From positions 1 to 64,000 of the forward strand of contig NZ_KV788388.1 in assembly GCF_001807265.1 (NCBI RefSeq): 64,000 nt of DNA, read 5' to 3'. Under the pieces are notes generated by a model, which saw only the letters and a program-made list of their open reading frames with translations, was not told the DNA's origin and did no database searches. The first letter of the stretch is position 1, and each line of letters opens with the position of its first letter. The stretch comes from Corynebacterium sp. HMSC05H05 (GTDB lineage Bacteria > Actinomycetota > Actinomycetes > Mycobacteriales > Mycobacteriaceae). The position numbers and the translations under genes are program-made. Shown here one piece after another: positions 18,985 to 28,735 of this stretch.

Positions 18985-19486
18985 AGGAGCCGTCTAAGGG
19001 TTTGAGCCGGATCCGAGGCGCCTCTAGCAGCGTGAGCGGGTCGATGTAGGCGTCCTTGCCCGTAAGCGCACCCCAGTGCAATCCGTCGTGGGAACCGGAA
19101 AACCCCGCGGGTGCGTGCGCGAGGGTGCCAATCGGCTCGCCTTCGCGCACCGTGTCGCCGACCACGAGCGGGGAGCGCACCGGCTGATACGTGGTGCGGA
19201 TCCCGCCGGCGTGGTCAACGGAAACCACCGGCGTGCCGGCCACCACGCCCACGAAGGCGACGACGCCGTCGCCTGCGGCGAGCACGTCGGCACCCAGACC
19301 CAGCGGCAAGTCAACCCCGCGGTGGCCGGGTTTCCAGTTCTGCTCCGGGATGTCCGCGGGCCGAGACACCGCTGCCGGATACGGGGTGCCGGCGGCGGGA
19401 TCCACCCAGGCGACGGCCGGGGCGGCGCAGGTGGCGGTGGCGAGAATGAGGGCGGTGGTGGACCGGAGGATCGTCGATAGGCGCAT
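18947..19486 (-). CDS. secreted M23 family metallopeptidase
   Basis: Predicted exported peptidoglycan endopeptidase of the LytM/M23 type. The N-terminus is a signal peptide ending near residue 27 (ATCAAPAVA). Zinc ligands are visible as H-x3-D (HRGVDL) and the late H-x3-H (HDGLHWG). At 179 residues it is a minimal enzyme with no cell-wall anchor or LysM domain. I chose ATG 19486 because it starts the signal peptide (MRLSTILRS). An ATG 33 bp upstream is possible but less typical. The 3' end runs 38 bp into xerC. Confidence 0.85.
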   Translation of the reverse strand: MRLSTILRSTTALILATATCAAPAVAWVDPAAGTPYPAAVSRPADIPEQNWKPGHRGVDLPLGLGADVLAAGDGVVAFVGVVAGTPVVSVDHAGGIRTTYQPVRSPLVVGDTVREGEPIGTLAHAPAGFSGSHDGLHWGALTGKDAYIDPLTLLEAPRIRLKPLDGSSTRAGAPGRRRA

Positions 19487-19787
19487 GCGTGAATACGAGC
19501 ACGCCGAGGGCAAGAACACTAGACCCGTGGCGGAAATCTGTGGATAACCCGCCGTCCGCCGCGACGTTATCCACAGAAGGCGCTGTTGAGATTAGGTTTT
19601 GCGGGCGCGGGCGGGTAGTGTTGCACGGGCAGCTTTTATGGGCTGACTACGCGCGCCGGATAATGCCTGCTCAGCGACGGTCCCTCTCACAGGGTGCAGG
19701 GCGAGCACGGTGCCAGGGTGCGGGATAAAAACCCGCACGTGAGACAAGCAATGTAACCGAACTACTTTCTCCGAAGGAGACAAAACC
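19487..19787 (+). promoter_or_regulatory. rpsB upstream region with DnaA-box pair and leader hairpin
   Basis: This 301-bp gap holds two DnaA-box consensus 9-mers in opposite orientation: TGTGGATAA at 19539-19547 and TTATCCACA at 19567-19575, 19 bp apart. Near the gene is a 7-bp hairpin (GTGCGGG/CCCGCAC, 19718-19738) and then the AAGGAG ribosome-binding site. I see no coding potential. Confidence 0.6.
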
Positions 19788-20735
19788 ATGGCAGTTGTAA
19801 CCATGCGTGAACTCCTCGACGCCGGTGTGCACTTCGGCCACCAGACGCGTCGCTGGAACCCGAAGATGCGCCGCTTCATCTTCACCGACCGTAACGGCAT
19901 CTACATCATCGACCTGCAGCAGACGCTGACCTACATCGATGAGGCCTACGAGTTTGTCAAGGAGACCGTCGCACACGGCGGCACCATCCTGTTCGTCGGC
20001 ACCAAGAAGCAGGCACAGGAGCCGATCCAGGAAGAGGCGCAGCGCGTCGGCATGCCGTACGTGACGCACCGCTGGCTGGGCGGCATGCTCACCAACTTCC
20101 AGACCGTGTCCAAGCGCATCGGCCGCATGAAGGAACTGCAGGCCATGGACGCAGCCGAGGACGGCTACGCAGGCCGCGGCAAGAAGGAAGTCCTCATGCT
20201 CACCCGCGAGCGCGTCAAGCTCGAGCGTGTGCTGGGCGGCATCGCCGACATGACCAAGGCACCGTCCGCACTGTGGATCGTGGACACCAACAAGGAGCAC
20301 ATCGCCGTCAACGAGGCGCAGAAGCTGCGCATCCCGGTGGTTGCCATCCTGGACACCAACTGCGACCCGGACGTTGTCGACTTCCCGATCCCGGGCAACG
20401 ACGACGCCATCGGTGCCGTGAAGCTGCTCACCCACATCGTGGGCGAGGCTGTCATCGCCGGTAAGCAGCAGCGCGAGGAGCGCCAGCTCGCTTCCGCACG
20501 CGACGCTGCAGGCGACAACGACGCGAAGCGTCAGGCTGAGGCTGCCGAGGCAGCTGCTCAGGCTGCAGCTTCCGAGGAAGTTTCCGCAGCGGACGCAGCG
20601 AAGGCTGCCGTCGCAGCTGAGTCCGCGGCTCCGCAGGAGGTCGCCGAGGTTGAGCAGCCGCACGCTGTCCGCGCAGCTGAGCAGGCTGAGACCAAGGCGA
20701 ACGAGTCCGGCGACGAGTCTGCAACCCAGGCGTAA
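19788..20735 (+). CDS. rpsB: 30S ribosomal protein S2
   Basis: S2 is one of the last proteins to join the 30S subunit. The standard domain covers about residues 1-230 ([20 protein letters not shown] at the start). The protein is 315 residues because of an 85-residue Ala/Glu/Gln-rich C-terminal tail, which parallels the tail on S16 in this genome. A strong ribosome-binding site is present. A large GC-rich hairpin lies between rpsB and tsf. Confidence 0.97.
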   Translation: MAVVTMRELLDAGVHFGHQTRRWNPKMRRFIFTDRNGIYIIDLQQTLTYIDEAYEFVKETVAHGGTILFVGTKKQAQEPIQEEAQRVGMPYVTHRWLGGMLTNFQTVSKRIGRMKELQAMDAAEDGYAGRGKKEVLMLTRERVKLERVLGGIADMTKAPSALWIVDTNKEHIAVNEAQKLRIPVVAILDTNCDPDVVDFPIPGNDDAIGAVKLLTHIVGEAVIAGKQQREERQLASARDAAGDNDAKRQAEAAEAAAQAAASEEVSAADAAKAAVAAESAAPQEVAEVEQPHAVRAAEQAETKANESGDESATQA

Positions 20736-20763
20736 GCTTTTCGGCTCACGCCACCTGCACGCG

Positions 20764-20828
20764 CACCCCGCGTTCCGCTCACGCCCGCCGGCTTTCATGC
20801 CCGGGACAGTGCGGGCGCGGGGTGTTTT
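20764..20828 (+). terminator. terminator between rpsB and tsf
   Basis: Outer arms CACCCCGCG (20764-20772) and CGCGGGGTG (20816-20824) enclose further GC-rich pairing and are followed by TTTTG. It may be partial, letting some transcription reach tsf. Confidence 0.75.
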
Positions 20829-20930
20829 GTGTGCGCCCCGCTCCAAGCCGTGCCACAGCGAGTACTGTCGGCTACGCTTGAAACGGTTTGAACACTTTTA
20901 GCAACACTTTCACGAGGAGGATCGCCCACT

Positions 20931-21749
20931 ATGGCGAACTACACTGCTGCTGACGTCAAGAAGCTCCGCGAGACCACCGGCTCCGGCATGCTCGACTGCA
21001 AGAAGGCGCTCGAGGAGACCGGCGGCGACTTCGATAAGGCCGTCGAGAACCTCCGCATCAAGGGCGCCAAGGACGTGGGCAAGCGCGCAGAGCGCAACGC
21101 CCTCGAGGGCCTGGTCGCCGTCTCCGGCAACACCATCGTCGAGATCAACTCCGAGACCGACTTCGTGGCCAAGAACCAGGAGTTCAAGGACATCGCAGCC
21201 CAGATCGCTGACGCTGCCGCTGCCGTGAAGGCGAACTCCCAGGAGGAGCTGGCGAACGCAGACGTGAACGGCCAGACCGCCCACGATGTCCTGGAAGGCC
21301 TTTCCGCCAAGATCGGCGAGAAGCTCGAGCTGCGCCGTGCTGCCACCATCGAGGGCGAGCAGGTGGCGAAGTACCTGCACCAGAAGGCCGCAGACCTTCC
21401 GCCGGCAGTCGGCGTGCTCGTGTCCTACACCGGCGACAACGCTGAGGCCGCACACCAGGTCGCGCTGCAGATCGCCGCGATGAAGGCTCGCTACCTCAAC
21501 CAGGAGTCCGTCCCGGCCGACGTCGTCGAGAAGGAGCGCGCGGTCCAGGAAGAGATCACCCGCAACGAGGGCAAGCCGGAAGCTGCCATCGCCAAGATCG
21601 TCGAGGGCCGCATGGGCGGCTTCTTCAAGGACGTTGTTCTGCTGGATCAGCCGTCCCTGGCGGACTCCAAGAAGACCGTCAAGCAGTTCGCCGAGGAGAA
21701 CGGCATCGAGGTGCTCGACTTCGTCCGCTTCGAGGTCGGCCAGGCATAA
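20931..21749 (+). CDS. tsf: elongation factor Ts
   Basis: EF-Ts exchanges GDP for GTP on EF-Tu. The 272-residue protein has the N-terminal UBA-like domain (opening [20 protein letters not shown]) and the TDFVAKN motif that inserts into EF-Tu. A GAGGAGG ribosome-binding site precedes ATG. A terminator follows the stop by about 40 bp. Confidence 0.97.
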   Translation: MANYTAADVKKLRETTGSGMLDCKKALEETGGDFDKAVENLRIKGAKDVGKRAERNALEGLVAVSGNTIVEINSETDFVAKNQEFKDIAAQIADAAAAVKANSQEELANADVNGQTAHDVLEGLSAKIGEKLELRRAATIEGEQVAKYLHQKAADLPPAVGVLVSYTGDNAEAAHQVALQIAAMKARYLNQESVPADVVEKERAVQEEITRNEGKPEAAIAKIVEGRMGGFFKDVVLLDQPSLADSKKTVKQFAEENGIEVLDFVRFEVGQA

Positions 21750-21790
21750 GCTACAGGCTTACGCTGCTGTCTTAGAGCCGCGTCACAGCC

Positions 21791-21840
21791 AAGCCCCGCA
21801 CCGCTTCCGCCCAGTTGGGCCGGTGGCGTGTGCGGGGCTT
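21791..21840 (+). terminator. terminator after tsf
   Basis: Perfect 11-bp arms (AAGCCCCGCAC at 21791-21801 with 21830-21840) close a long loop. The T-tract is poor. Confidence 0.75.
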
Positions 21841-21950
21841 CGTCGTCAAGCAAAGTGCCCGAAACACGCGTTTCGGTGCCCGCGCGAAAGCACGTCTAGA
21901 ATCGTCTGCGAACATCTGCACATCCCGCCGCGCAAAAGGAGCGAATTTCG

Positions 21951-22676
21951 GTGACTGACCTCAATCCCAGCCGCACAGGTTTCAAGCGAGTGATGCTGAA
22001 GTTGGGCGGTGAAATGTTCGGCGGGGGCAAGGTCGGCATCGACCCGGACGTGGTCGAATCCGTTGCACGGCAGATCGCGGACGTGGCGCGCGCAGGCACC
22101 GAGGTCGCAGTGGTCATCGGCGGCGGCAACTTCTTCCGCGGCGCCGAGCTGCAGCAGCGCGGCATGGACCGCGCGCGCTCCGACTACATGGGCATGCTGG
22201 GCACGGTGATGAACTGCCTGGCGCTGCAGGACTTCCTGCAGCAGATGGGCGTGGACTGCCGCGTGCAGACTTCCATCAACATGGCGCAGATCGCGGAGCC
22301 GTACCTGCCGCTGCGCGCCGCCCGCCACTTGGAGAAGGGACGCGTGGTTATCTTCGGCGCCGGCATGGGCATGCCGTACTTCTCCACGGACACCACCGCC
22401 GCTCAGCGCGCGCTGGAGATCGGCTGCGAGGTGCTGCTGATGGCCAAGGCCGTCGACGGCGTGTACGACTCCGACCCGCGCGAGAACCCGGACGCGAAGC
22501 TGTACTCCGAGATCTCCCCGCGCGAGGTCATCGAGAACGGGCTGAAGGTCGCCGACGCCACCGCGTTCAGCCTCTGCATGGACAACAATATGCCGATCCT
22601 GGTGTTCAACCTGCTGCAGGAGGGCAACATCGCGCGCGCCGTCTCTGGCGAGCAGGTGGGCACGCTGGTGGCCTAA
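21951..22676 (+). CDS. pyrH: UMP kinase
   Basis: Phosphorylates UMP to UDP with ATP in pyrimidine nucleotide synthesis. The 241-residue protein shows the amino-acid-kinase fold motifs KLGGEMFGG near the start, [11 protein letters not shown], and the family-specific [13 protein letters not shown]. The GTG start follows AAAAGGAG. The TAA stop overlaps the convergent amidase stop by 4 nt. Confidence 0.96.
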   Translation: MTDLNPSRTGFKRVMLKLGGEMFGGGKVGIDPDVVESVARQIADVARAGTEVAVVIGGGNFFRGAELQQRGMDRARSDYMGMLGTVMNCLALQDFLQQMGVDCRVQTSINMAQIAEPYLPLRAARHLEKGRVVIFGAGMGMPYFSTDTTAAQRALEIGCEVLLMAKAVDGVYDSDPRENPDAKLYSEISPREVIENGLKVADATAFSLCMDNNMPILVFNLLQEGNIARAVSGEQVGTLVA

Positions 22677-23740
22677 GTGCGCAACAGCTCGGCCTGCGCC
22701 GCGAGGCCGAGCAACTCTGGGCCGCTGAGTTTCAGGCTGCCCAGGTGCACCCCCGCGAGCGCGATTGCGGGGGTGCGCAGCATATTAAACACAGAGCACC
22801 ACGGCGACCACTCGGTTTGCGCGTGGAAACTCTCTTCGGGGTGGAGCGCGGGGAAATAGCCGAGCGGGGGCGGATCGAACGCGATTGTGGGGGAGAGCAC
22901 CACGTCCACGCCCCACTGCGCCGCGAGCAGCGCGGGGAGTGCGCGCGTGTGCGCTTGCGCCGAGGCGATCTGCTCTGGCCCTAGGCGCTGCGCCTCCTCT
23001 TTGAGCCAGGCGATGTAGCCGCTATCCAGCGGGTCCACGTCCTTGAACGAGCGCTTGATTGTGGTGCTGAAGTGCGCGTACGTCTCGCGCGACTCGTCGT
23101 AGGGAGAAATCTCCACCACATCGTGGGCGCGTCCAAGGGCAGTAGCAAGCTTCTCGACGTCAGCTCCGCGCCCCTCCGACACCTCAGAGTCCGCGAACAC
23201 GCCTCGGGTGAGCACACCGATGCGCAGCCTCCTTCGTGCGGGCGGCGTCCAACCGGTGAGCGTGAGCAAGTCGGCGACGTTGCGGGTGAAAAACCCGTGG
23301 GCGGACAGGTCGTGGCTGGCCAGTTTCAGCCCCACCACCCCGCAGGCCGCGGCTGGCACGCGGATCGAGCCGCCGGCGTCGGTGCCGTGGGCGGCGCGCA
23401 CCGTGCCGTCCGCCACCACGACTGCGGCGCCCGCGGAGGACCCGCCGGGCGTGCAACCGGGGAAGGCGGGCGATTCCAGCACGGCCACGCCAGGGCGCTC
23501 CGCGTAACAGGTGGCGCCCAGCTCGGAGGTCAGGGTTTTGGCGGCGACGCGCGCTCCGGCGTCGATAAGCATCTGCGCAAGCGGGTCCGTTGCGCGCGCG
23601 GGGTTGCCGTGCGTGGTGGGCATGCCTGCGACGTCGGTGCCGTCTTTGATCGGAACGCTCCAGCCGGAAAGTCGCCCGCCGAGCGGGCCTGCGAGCGCGG
23701 CGCCGGGCGGCGCGACGAACGTGAAGGCTGGGTGCGGCAT
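22673..23740 (-). CDS. short amidase-signature family hydrolase
   Basis: A 355-residue amidase-signature enzyme, hydrolysing an amide of unknown identity. The Ser-cisSer-Lys triad is present: Lys in PIKDGTD, the cis-Ser region PGGSSAGAA and the nucleophile Ser in [13 protein letters not shown]. It is shorter than typical members (450-500), lacking the N-terminal helices and part of the C-terminal half. A TAGACT box ends 6 nt before ATG, so it is probably leaderless. It overlaps pyrH tail-to-tail by 4 nt. Confidence 0.85.
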   Translation of the reverse strand: MPHPAFTFVAPPGAALAGPLGGRLSGWSVPIKDGTDVAGMPTTHGNPARATDPLAQMLIDAGARVAAKTLTSELGATCYAERPGVAVLESPAFPGCTPGGSSAGAAVVVADGTVRAAHGTDAGGSIRVPAAACGVVGLKLASHDLSAHGFFTRNVADLLTLTGWTPPARRRLRIGVLTRGVFADSEVSEGRGADVEKLATALGRAHDVVEISPYDESRETYAHFSTTIKRSFKDVDPLDSGYIAWLKEEAQRLGPEQIASAQAHTRALPALLAAQWGVDVVLSPTIAFDPPPLGYFPALHPEESFHAQTEWSPWCSVFNMLRTPAIALAGVHLGSLKLSGPELLGLAAQAELLRT

Positions 23741-23816
23741 GGCGACAGTCTAGGCACGCGGCAGGCGCTGGTAGGTTAAGGGGGACGCAAACCCGAGAAA
23801 CGATAGGGGTAAAACC

Positions 23817-24374
23817 ATGATTGATGACGTTTTGCTGGACGCCGAAGAGCGCATGACCGCCTCCGTTGAGCACACCCGAAACGAGCTGGCCACCATCCGC
23901 ACCGGCCGCGCGAACCCGGCCATGTTCAACGGCGTGATGGCCGACTTCTACGGCGCGCCCACCCCGATCAACCAGATGGCCACCATCTCGGTGCCGGAGC
24001 CGCGCATGCTTCTGATCAAGCCGTACGACATGTCCACGATGGGCGAGATCGAGAACGCCATCCGCAACTCCGACCTCGGCGTGAACCCGACTGACGACGG
24101 CCAGGTCATCCGCGTGTCCGTCCCGCAGCTGACCGAGGAGCGCCGCAAGGAGCTGGTCAAGCAAGCTAAGCAGAAGGGCGAGGACGGCAAGATCGCCATC
24201 CGCAACGTGCGCCGCCAGGGCATGGAAGCGCTGAAGAAGATCCAGAAGGACGGCGACGCCGGCGAGGACGAGGTGTTGACCGCCGAGAAGGCCCTGGATA
24301 AGACCACCCAGGGCTACGTCGGGCAGATCGACGAGGTTGTCCAGCGCAAGGAAAACGAGCTGCTGGAGGTCTAA
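23817..24374 (+). CDS. frr: ribosome recycling factor
   Basis: RRF splits the post-termination ribosome together with EF-G. The 185-residue protein matches the family throughout, with [19 protein letters not shown] near residues 20-40 and the [13 protein letters not shown] segment. cdsA begins 6 bp after the stop, so frr and cdsA are co-transcribed, as in many bacteria. Confidence 0.97.
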   Translation: MIDDVLLDAEERMTASVEHTRNELATIRTGRANPAMFNGVMADFYGAPTPINQMATISVPEPRMLLIKPYDMSTMGEIENAIRNSDLGVNPTDDGQVIRVSVPQLTEERRKELVKQAKQKGEDGKIAIRNVRRQGMEALKKIQKDGDAGEDEVLTAEKALDKTTQGYVGQIDEVVQRKENELLEV

Positions 24375-24380
24375 GCCGAC

Positions 24381-25358
24381 GTGTCGAAGGCGCAGACGGA
24401 AACCACCGGGCCCGCTGAGGTCCCTGAAGGCACCGAAATGGGTGCAGCCGTGAGCGATGCCCCGGAAGCACCCGAGGCCACCCCGAGCCGCTGGCCCAGC
24501 CGCGCCCCGAAGCCGAAGAACAAGGCGGGGCGCAACCTGCCGGCGGCCATCGCCACCGGCGTGGTGCTCGGCGCGCTGGTGATCGCGGCGGTGTGGATCG
24601 GGCCTGTCGCCTGGTACCCGCTGGTCGCCGTCGCCGTGGCGCTGGCCATGTGGGAAGTGATGACACGTCTGCGCGAGGCCGGCTATGTCCAGCCGCGCAC
24701 GCTGATGATCATCCTCGGCCAGGCCATGCTCTGGCTGTCCGCGCCTTACGGCACCACAGGCCTGGTCTCCGGATTCGCCTTCACCGTGCTGGTGGTGATG
24801 TTCTGGGGCATGTTCCACCAGGGCAGGCACCACCAGCCCGAGAACTACCTGCGCGACACCGCAGTCGCGATCTTCGTGCTCGCGTGGATCCCGCTGTTCG
24901 GAACCTTCGCCGCCATGATCTCCCGGATCACCGAAGCCGGGGTGGACGGCTCCGCCTACATCGTGGCGTTCATGCTGTGCGTGGTGGCCAACGACGTCGG
25001 AGGATACGCCGCAGGCGTGATGTTCGGCTCCCACCCGATGGCCCCGGCCGTCAGCCCGAACAAGTCCTGGGAGGGCTTCGCTGGCTCCATGACCGCCGGC
25101 ATCATCACCGGCGTTCTGGTGGTGCACTTCCTCATCCACGGCCCGTGGTGGATGGGCATCGTGCTCGGCATCGCGCTGGTCATCTGCGCGACCATGGGCG
25201 ATTTGGTGGAAAGCCAATTCAAGCGCGAGCTGGGCATCAAGGACATGTCCAACCTGCTGCCGGGCCACGGCGGCATCATGGACCGCCTCGACGGCATGCT
25301 GCCCGCTGCGGCGGCGACCTACATCTTGCTGACTACCATCACGTTGATGAACCCGTAG
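24381..25358 (+). CDS. cdsA: phosphatidate cytidylyltransferase (CDP-diacylglycerol synthase)
   Basis: Membrane enzyme that makes CDP-diacylglycerol from phosphatidate and CTP, the precursor of phosphatidylinositol, phosphatidylglycerol and cardiolipin. The 325-residue protein has a hydrophilic N-terminal tail of about 50 residues, then about eight membrane segments. The C-terminal signature runs from [12 protein letters not shown] to [14 protein letters not shown]. The GTG start lies 6 bp after frr. Alternative starts further in would trim only the tail. Confidence 0.94.
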   Translation: MSKAQTETTGPAEVPEGTEMGAAVSDAPEAPEATPSRWPSRAPKPKNKAGRNLPAAIATGVVLGALVIAAVWIGPVAWYPLVAVAVALAMWEVMTRLREAGYVQPRTLMIILGQAMLWLSAPYGTTGLVSGFAFTVLVVMFWGMFHQGRHHQPENYLRDTAVAIFVLAWIPLFGTFAAMISRITEAGVDGSAYIVAFMLCVVANDVGGYAAGVMFGSHPMAPAVSPNKSWEGFAGSMTAGIITGVLVVHFLIHGPWWMGIVLGIALVICATMGDLVESQFKRELGIKDMSNLLPGHGGIMDRLDGMLPAAAATYILLTTITLMNP

Positions 25359-25416
25359 GTTTGCGCCCGCGCCAGATTCGAAATTCGTGGCGCGACGTGC
25401 CAAGATGGGGCGCACT

Positions 25417-26520
25417 ATGAGCGATTTCCCCCAGATCCAGCTGCTCGCCCCGAAGCGCGGCATGCCGCCGAAGCACTTCGCGGACTTGAGCAAAGACGAG
25501 CGCATCGACGCGCTCAAGGAACTCGGCCTGCCCAAGTTCCGCGCCGACCAGATCGCGCGCCACTACTACGGCAAGTTTGAGGCCGACCCGCTGACCATGA
25601 CGGACCTGCCCGAGGCACAGCGCCAAACCGTCAAGGACGCGCTGTTCCCCACGCTTTTGACGCCGGTGCGCACGGTGGAGACCGATGAGGGCGACACCAC
25701 GAAGACGCTGTGGCGGCTCCACGACGGCATTCTGCTGGAATCCGTCCTCATGCGCTACCCGGGCCGCGCAACCCTGTGCATCTCCTCGCAGGCTGGCTGC
25801 GGCATGGCCTGCCCGTTCTGCGCCACCGGCCAGGGCGGGCTGGACCGCAACCTGTCCGTGGCGGAGATCGTCGACCAGGTCCGCGCCGCCGCGGCGATGA
25901 TGGCCGCGGAGGGCTCACGCCTGTCCAACATCGTGTTCATGGGCATGGGGGAGCCACTGGCCAACTACAAGCGCGTGGTCAACGCGGTGCGCCAGATCAC
26001 CCAGCCGTCCCCGGACGGTTTCGGCATCTCCCAGCGCAACGTCACCGTGTCCACGGTGGGGCTCGCCCCGCAGATCCGCATGCTCGCGGACGAGGGCCTG
26101 TCCTGCACCCTGGCTGTCAGTTTGCATACGCCTGACGACGAGCTCCGCGACGAACTCGTCCCCGTCAACAACCGCTTCGAAGTGTCCGAAGTGCTGGACG
26201 CCGCCCGCTACTACGCGGACCAGACTGGCCGCCGCGTGTCCATCGAGTACGCGCTGATCCGCGACATGAATGACCACGACTGGCGCGCGGACCTGCTGGG
26301 CAAGAAGCTGCACTCGGCGCTGGGTTCACGCGTGCACGTCAACGTGATCCCGCTCAACCCCACGCCGGGCTCGAAGTGGGACGCCTCGCCGAAGGCCCGC
26401 CAGGACGAGTTCGTCCGCCGCGTGGCAGCCCAGGGCGTGCCGTGCACCGTGCGCGACACCAAGGGGCAGGAAATCGCCGCGGCCTGCGGCCAGCTCGCCG
26501 CCGACGAGGACGCCAGCTAG
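25417..26520 (+). CDS. rlmN: 23S rRNA/tRNA adenine-C2 methyltransferase (radical SAM)
   Basis: RlmN methylates C2 of A2503 in 23S rRNA and A37 of some tRNAs. The 367-residue protein has the radical-SAM cluster motif CGMACPFC, an N-terminal HhH-like domain and the [13 protein letters not shown] segment. A late Cys in [18 protein letters not shown] fits the second methyl-carrying cysteine. ATG 25417 (MSDFPQIQL) was chosen, 58 bp after cdsA. An in-frame GTG 30 bp upstream (25387) is less likely. Confidence 0.94.
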   Translation: MSDFPQIQLLAPKRGMPPKHFADLSKDERIDALKELGLPKFRADQIARHYYGKFEADPLTMTDLPEAQRQTVKDALFPTLLTPVRTVETDEGDTTKTLWRLHDGILLESVLMRYPGRATLCISSQAGCGMACPFCATGQGGLDRNLSVAEIVDQVRAAAAMMAAEGSRLSNIVFMGMGEPLANYKRVVNAVRQITQPSPDGFGISQRNVTVSTVGLAPQIRMLADEGLSCTLAVSLHTPDDELRDELVPVNNRFEVSEVLDAARYYADQTGRRVSIEYALIRDMNDHDWRADLLGKKLHSALGSRVHVNVIPLNPTPGSKWDASPKARQDEFVRRVAAQGVPCTVRDTKGQEIAAACGQLAADEDAS

Positions 26521-26836
26521 CCGCATAGCTTCTGACGCACGGCAGCCCGCGCCGCGCACAAGCCCTGCCGCACACAAGCCCTGAGCGACAAACCCTGAGT
26601 ATGCCCAAAATCCGGCCATACTCAGGGTTTCTTGCTCTGGGTCTGCGGATCCAGGCAGGGACGGGGGAGGGCAGTAACACAAACCTTGGGAGGCAAACCT
26701 TGGGATCGCCCGCAAAAATTGGCCGATCCCAGGGTTTGGCTCACAGGGTTTGCCGTGTGGAGGGAACCGTCGCAGGCGACCAGGCACGAAAAAACCGCCA
26801 GCGGCGGGGCTGGCGGTGACGGTGGCGTCGAGAAAC
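26521..26836. repeat. intergenic region with two palindromic elements
   Basis: This 316-bp non-coding stretch lies between convergent rlmN and the DUF2631 gene. Element A has perfect 14-bp arms (26590-26603 with 26617-26630, AAACCCTGAGTATG). Element B has 15-bp arms with one G-T mismatch (26694-26708 with 26724-26738). Both have a short A/T-rich centre flanked by GCC/GGC. AAACCTTGGGA also occurs twice in tandem (26681, 26695). Bases 26625-26640 match 56-71. Confidence 0.75.
26789..26817 (-). terminator. terminator of the DUF2631 gene
   Basis: Read on the minus strand, an ACCGCCAGC/GCTGGCGGT hairpin is followed by a run of T residues. It starts 20 bp after the gene's stop. Confidence 0.88.
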
Positions 26837-27370
26837 TTAGATGCGTTCGTGCTTGCCGCGGGATTCGACGGTGATGACCTCAACGTCCTCGCGCTGGTGC
26901 GCCGCGTCGACCGGGCGGGCAGCGGTGCGCTCGACCACGCGCTCCTGGCCGCGTGCCGGGCGCAGGTGGGCGACGCGGCCCGGCTCGATGTTCAGGGCGC
27001 GCAGCTGGGAGTCGGAGAGGTTCTCGTACACGTCGCCGGAGAGGGTGGCCTGGTCGTAGATCCAGTCCGGCTCCTGGTGGCCCACCGGCTTGTTGTGGGA
27101 GGTGACGGTGCGGACCTGGTTCAGCTTCGGCTTGGTGGCGTGCAGGATCAGGCCGAGCGCGATCAGCACTGCGAGGGCGATGAGCCAGATGGTCTCCACG
27201 TGGCCCTGGTGGTTGCCAAAGTTGTAGGCGATGAGGAACAGGACGGAGATCCAGCCGGCGATCTGGATGGTGCGGTCAGTGAACGCGCTCCAGCCGAAAC
27301 GGGCAGACGGAACGTCCGCCTCAGAAACACCGTTGTACACCTGGGGTGCGTTGTCCTTCGCGTGGGCCAC
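26837..27370 (-). CDS. DUF2631 family membrane protein
   Basis: A 177-residue protein with two membrane helices (about 35-52 and 58-78) and a hydrophilic C-terminal half that is probably cytoplasmic. It belongs to the actinobacterial DUF2631 group commonly found beside rlmN and dxr. The function is unknown. GTG 27370 follows a GAAGGAG ribosome-binding site. It is divergent from dxr. The C-terminal 60 residues are Arg/Glu/Val-rich and look disordered. Confidence 0.82.
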   Translation of the reverse strand: MAHAKDNAPQVYNGVSEADVPSARFGWSAFTDRTIQIAGWISVLFLIAYNFGNHQGHVETIWLIALAVLIALGLILHATKPKLNQVRTVTSHNKPVGHQEPDWIYDQATLSGDVYENLSDSQLRALNIEPGRVAHLRPARGQERVVERTAARPVDAAHQREDVEVITVESRGKHERI

Positions 27371-27556
27371 TGGAATGCTCCTTCAAAGCCTGGTTAGCGG
27401 TTGCCAAGATTGGTAAAACTTTCAGCGCCTATCATCGCACACTGGGTGGGGCAGAGGGGACTTCCAACCCCCAATGTGTTCAAACTTTCGCACCACAGTC
27501 CACGGGATTAGGCCCGCACAGTGCCAGAATGTGCTGTTTCGTGTCACAATGGGCGC

Positions 27557-28720
27557 GTGAAGAATGTAATCATCTTGGGCTCGACAGGTTCTATCGGTTC
27601 TCAGGCGATTGAAATCATCCGCGAACATAGAGACCAGTTCAACGTGGTCGGCATCGTCACCGGCGGAACCAACCCTGACCGGGCTATTGAGCAAGCCCGC
27701 GAATTCGGCCTCAGTGCCGACCAGGTTGCCGTGCGCGATCTGGACGGGGCCAAGAAGGTTTCGAAGGCGCTCGGCGGCTTCGTCATCACCGGCGATAACT
27801 GCGCGGCGGCGCTCGTGGAGTCGCAGAAGGCGGACTTGGTGCTCAACGCGCTTGTTGGTTCCGCTGGCCTGCCCGCAACCCTCGCGGCGCTGAAGTCGGG
27901 CGCGACGCTGGCGCTGGCGAACAAGGAGTCGCTCGTCGCTGGCGGCCGCTTCGTGCTCGAGGCTGCGAAACCCGGACAGATTATCCCGGTGGACTCTGAG
28001 CACTCCGCGATGGCCCAGGCGCTGCGCTCCGGCGACCGCGGGGAGGTGGCCCGCTTCGTGCTCACCGCCTCCGGCGGCCCGTTCCGCGGCAAGTCCCGCG
28101 AGGAGCTCATGGACGTCACCTACGAGCAGGCCGTGAACCACCCGACGTGGTCCATGGGTTCGATGAACTCGCTGAATTCCGCGACGATGGTGAACAAGGG
28201 CCTCGAGCTCATTGAGGCAGCGCTGCTTTTCGACGTGGACCCGGACGATATCGATGTGACCGTCCACGCGCAGTCCATCGTCCACTCCATGGTGACGTTC
28301 ACCGACGGTGCGACCATCGCCCAGGCGTCCCCGCCGTCGATGATGCTGCCGATCTCCCACGCGTTGAACTGGCCCAACCGCATCCCGGACGCGCAGCCCG
28401 CCCTGGACTTCTCCAAGTCCTACGAGTGGACCTTCGAGCCGCTGGATGAGGAAGCGTTCCCGGCGGTGAAGCTGGCCCGCGAGGCCGCGGCGAAGGGTGA
28501 GCCGTACCCGGCGATTTACAACGCGGCCAACGAGGTTGCCGTCGACGCGTTCGTCGAGGGCCGCATTAAGTTCCCGCACATCGTGGACATCATCACCGAG
28601 GTCCTCAACGGCGCCGGCGATTTCGCGGAGGCGCCTGCCGACGTCAACGCGGTCCTGCGCACCGAGTCCCGCGCCCGCGAGCGCGCGGAGGCTGTTGTCG
28701 AGCGCATCGCCAGCGCGTAG
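27557..28720 (+). CDS. dxr: 1-deoxy-D-xylulose-5-phosphate reductoisomerase
   Basis: Second step of the non-mevalonate isoprenoid pathway: DXP plus NADPH to MEP. The 387-residue protein has the NADPH loop [11 protein letters not shown] at the N-terminus, NKESLVAGG, and the metal/substrate segments VDSEHSA and [23 protein letters not shown] 27557 was chosen because the Rossmann strand starts there. A CACAAT box ends 6 nt upstream. The site-2 protease gene starts 15 bp later, and ispG follows in the same direction. Confidence 0.95.
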   Translation: MKNVIILGSTGSIGSQAIEIIREHRDQFNVVGIVTGGTNPDRAIEQAREFGLSADQVAVRDLDGAKKVSKALGGFVITGDNCAAALVESQKADLVLNALVGSAGLPATLAALKSGATLALANKESLVAGGRFVLEAAKPGQIIPVDSEHSAMAQALRSGDRGEVARFVLTASGGPFRGKSREELMDVTYEQAVNHPTWSMGSMNSLNSATMVNKGLELIEAALLFDVDPDDIDVTVHAQSIVHSMVTFTDGATIAQASPPSMMLPISHALNWPNRIPDAQPALDFSKSYEWTFEPLDEEAFPAVKLAREAAAKGEPYPAIYNAANEVAVDAFVEGRIKFPHIVDIITEVLNGAGDFAEAPADVNAVLRTESRARERAEAVVERIASA

Positions 28721-28735
28721 CGCGCAAGGGGTTTT

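Noticed and set aside
23184-25535. Long reverse frame spanning frr, cdsA and part of the amidase region
   Set aside because: It crosses several recognised genes in a shadow frame and contains no coherent domain.
27421-27485. Hairpin-like sequence upstream of dxr
   Set aside because: Pairing is interrupted (ACACTGGGTGGGG against CCCCCAATGTGT) and there is no T-run. It is too weak to call a riboswitch or terminator.
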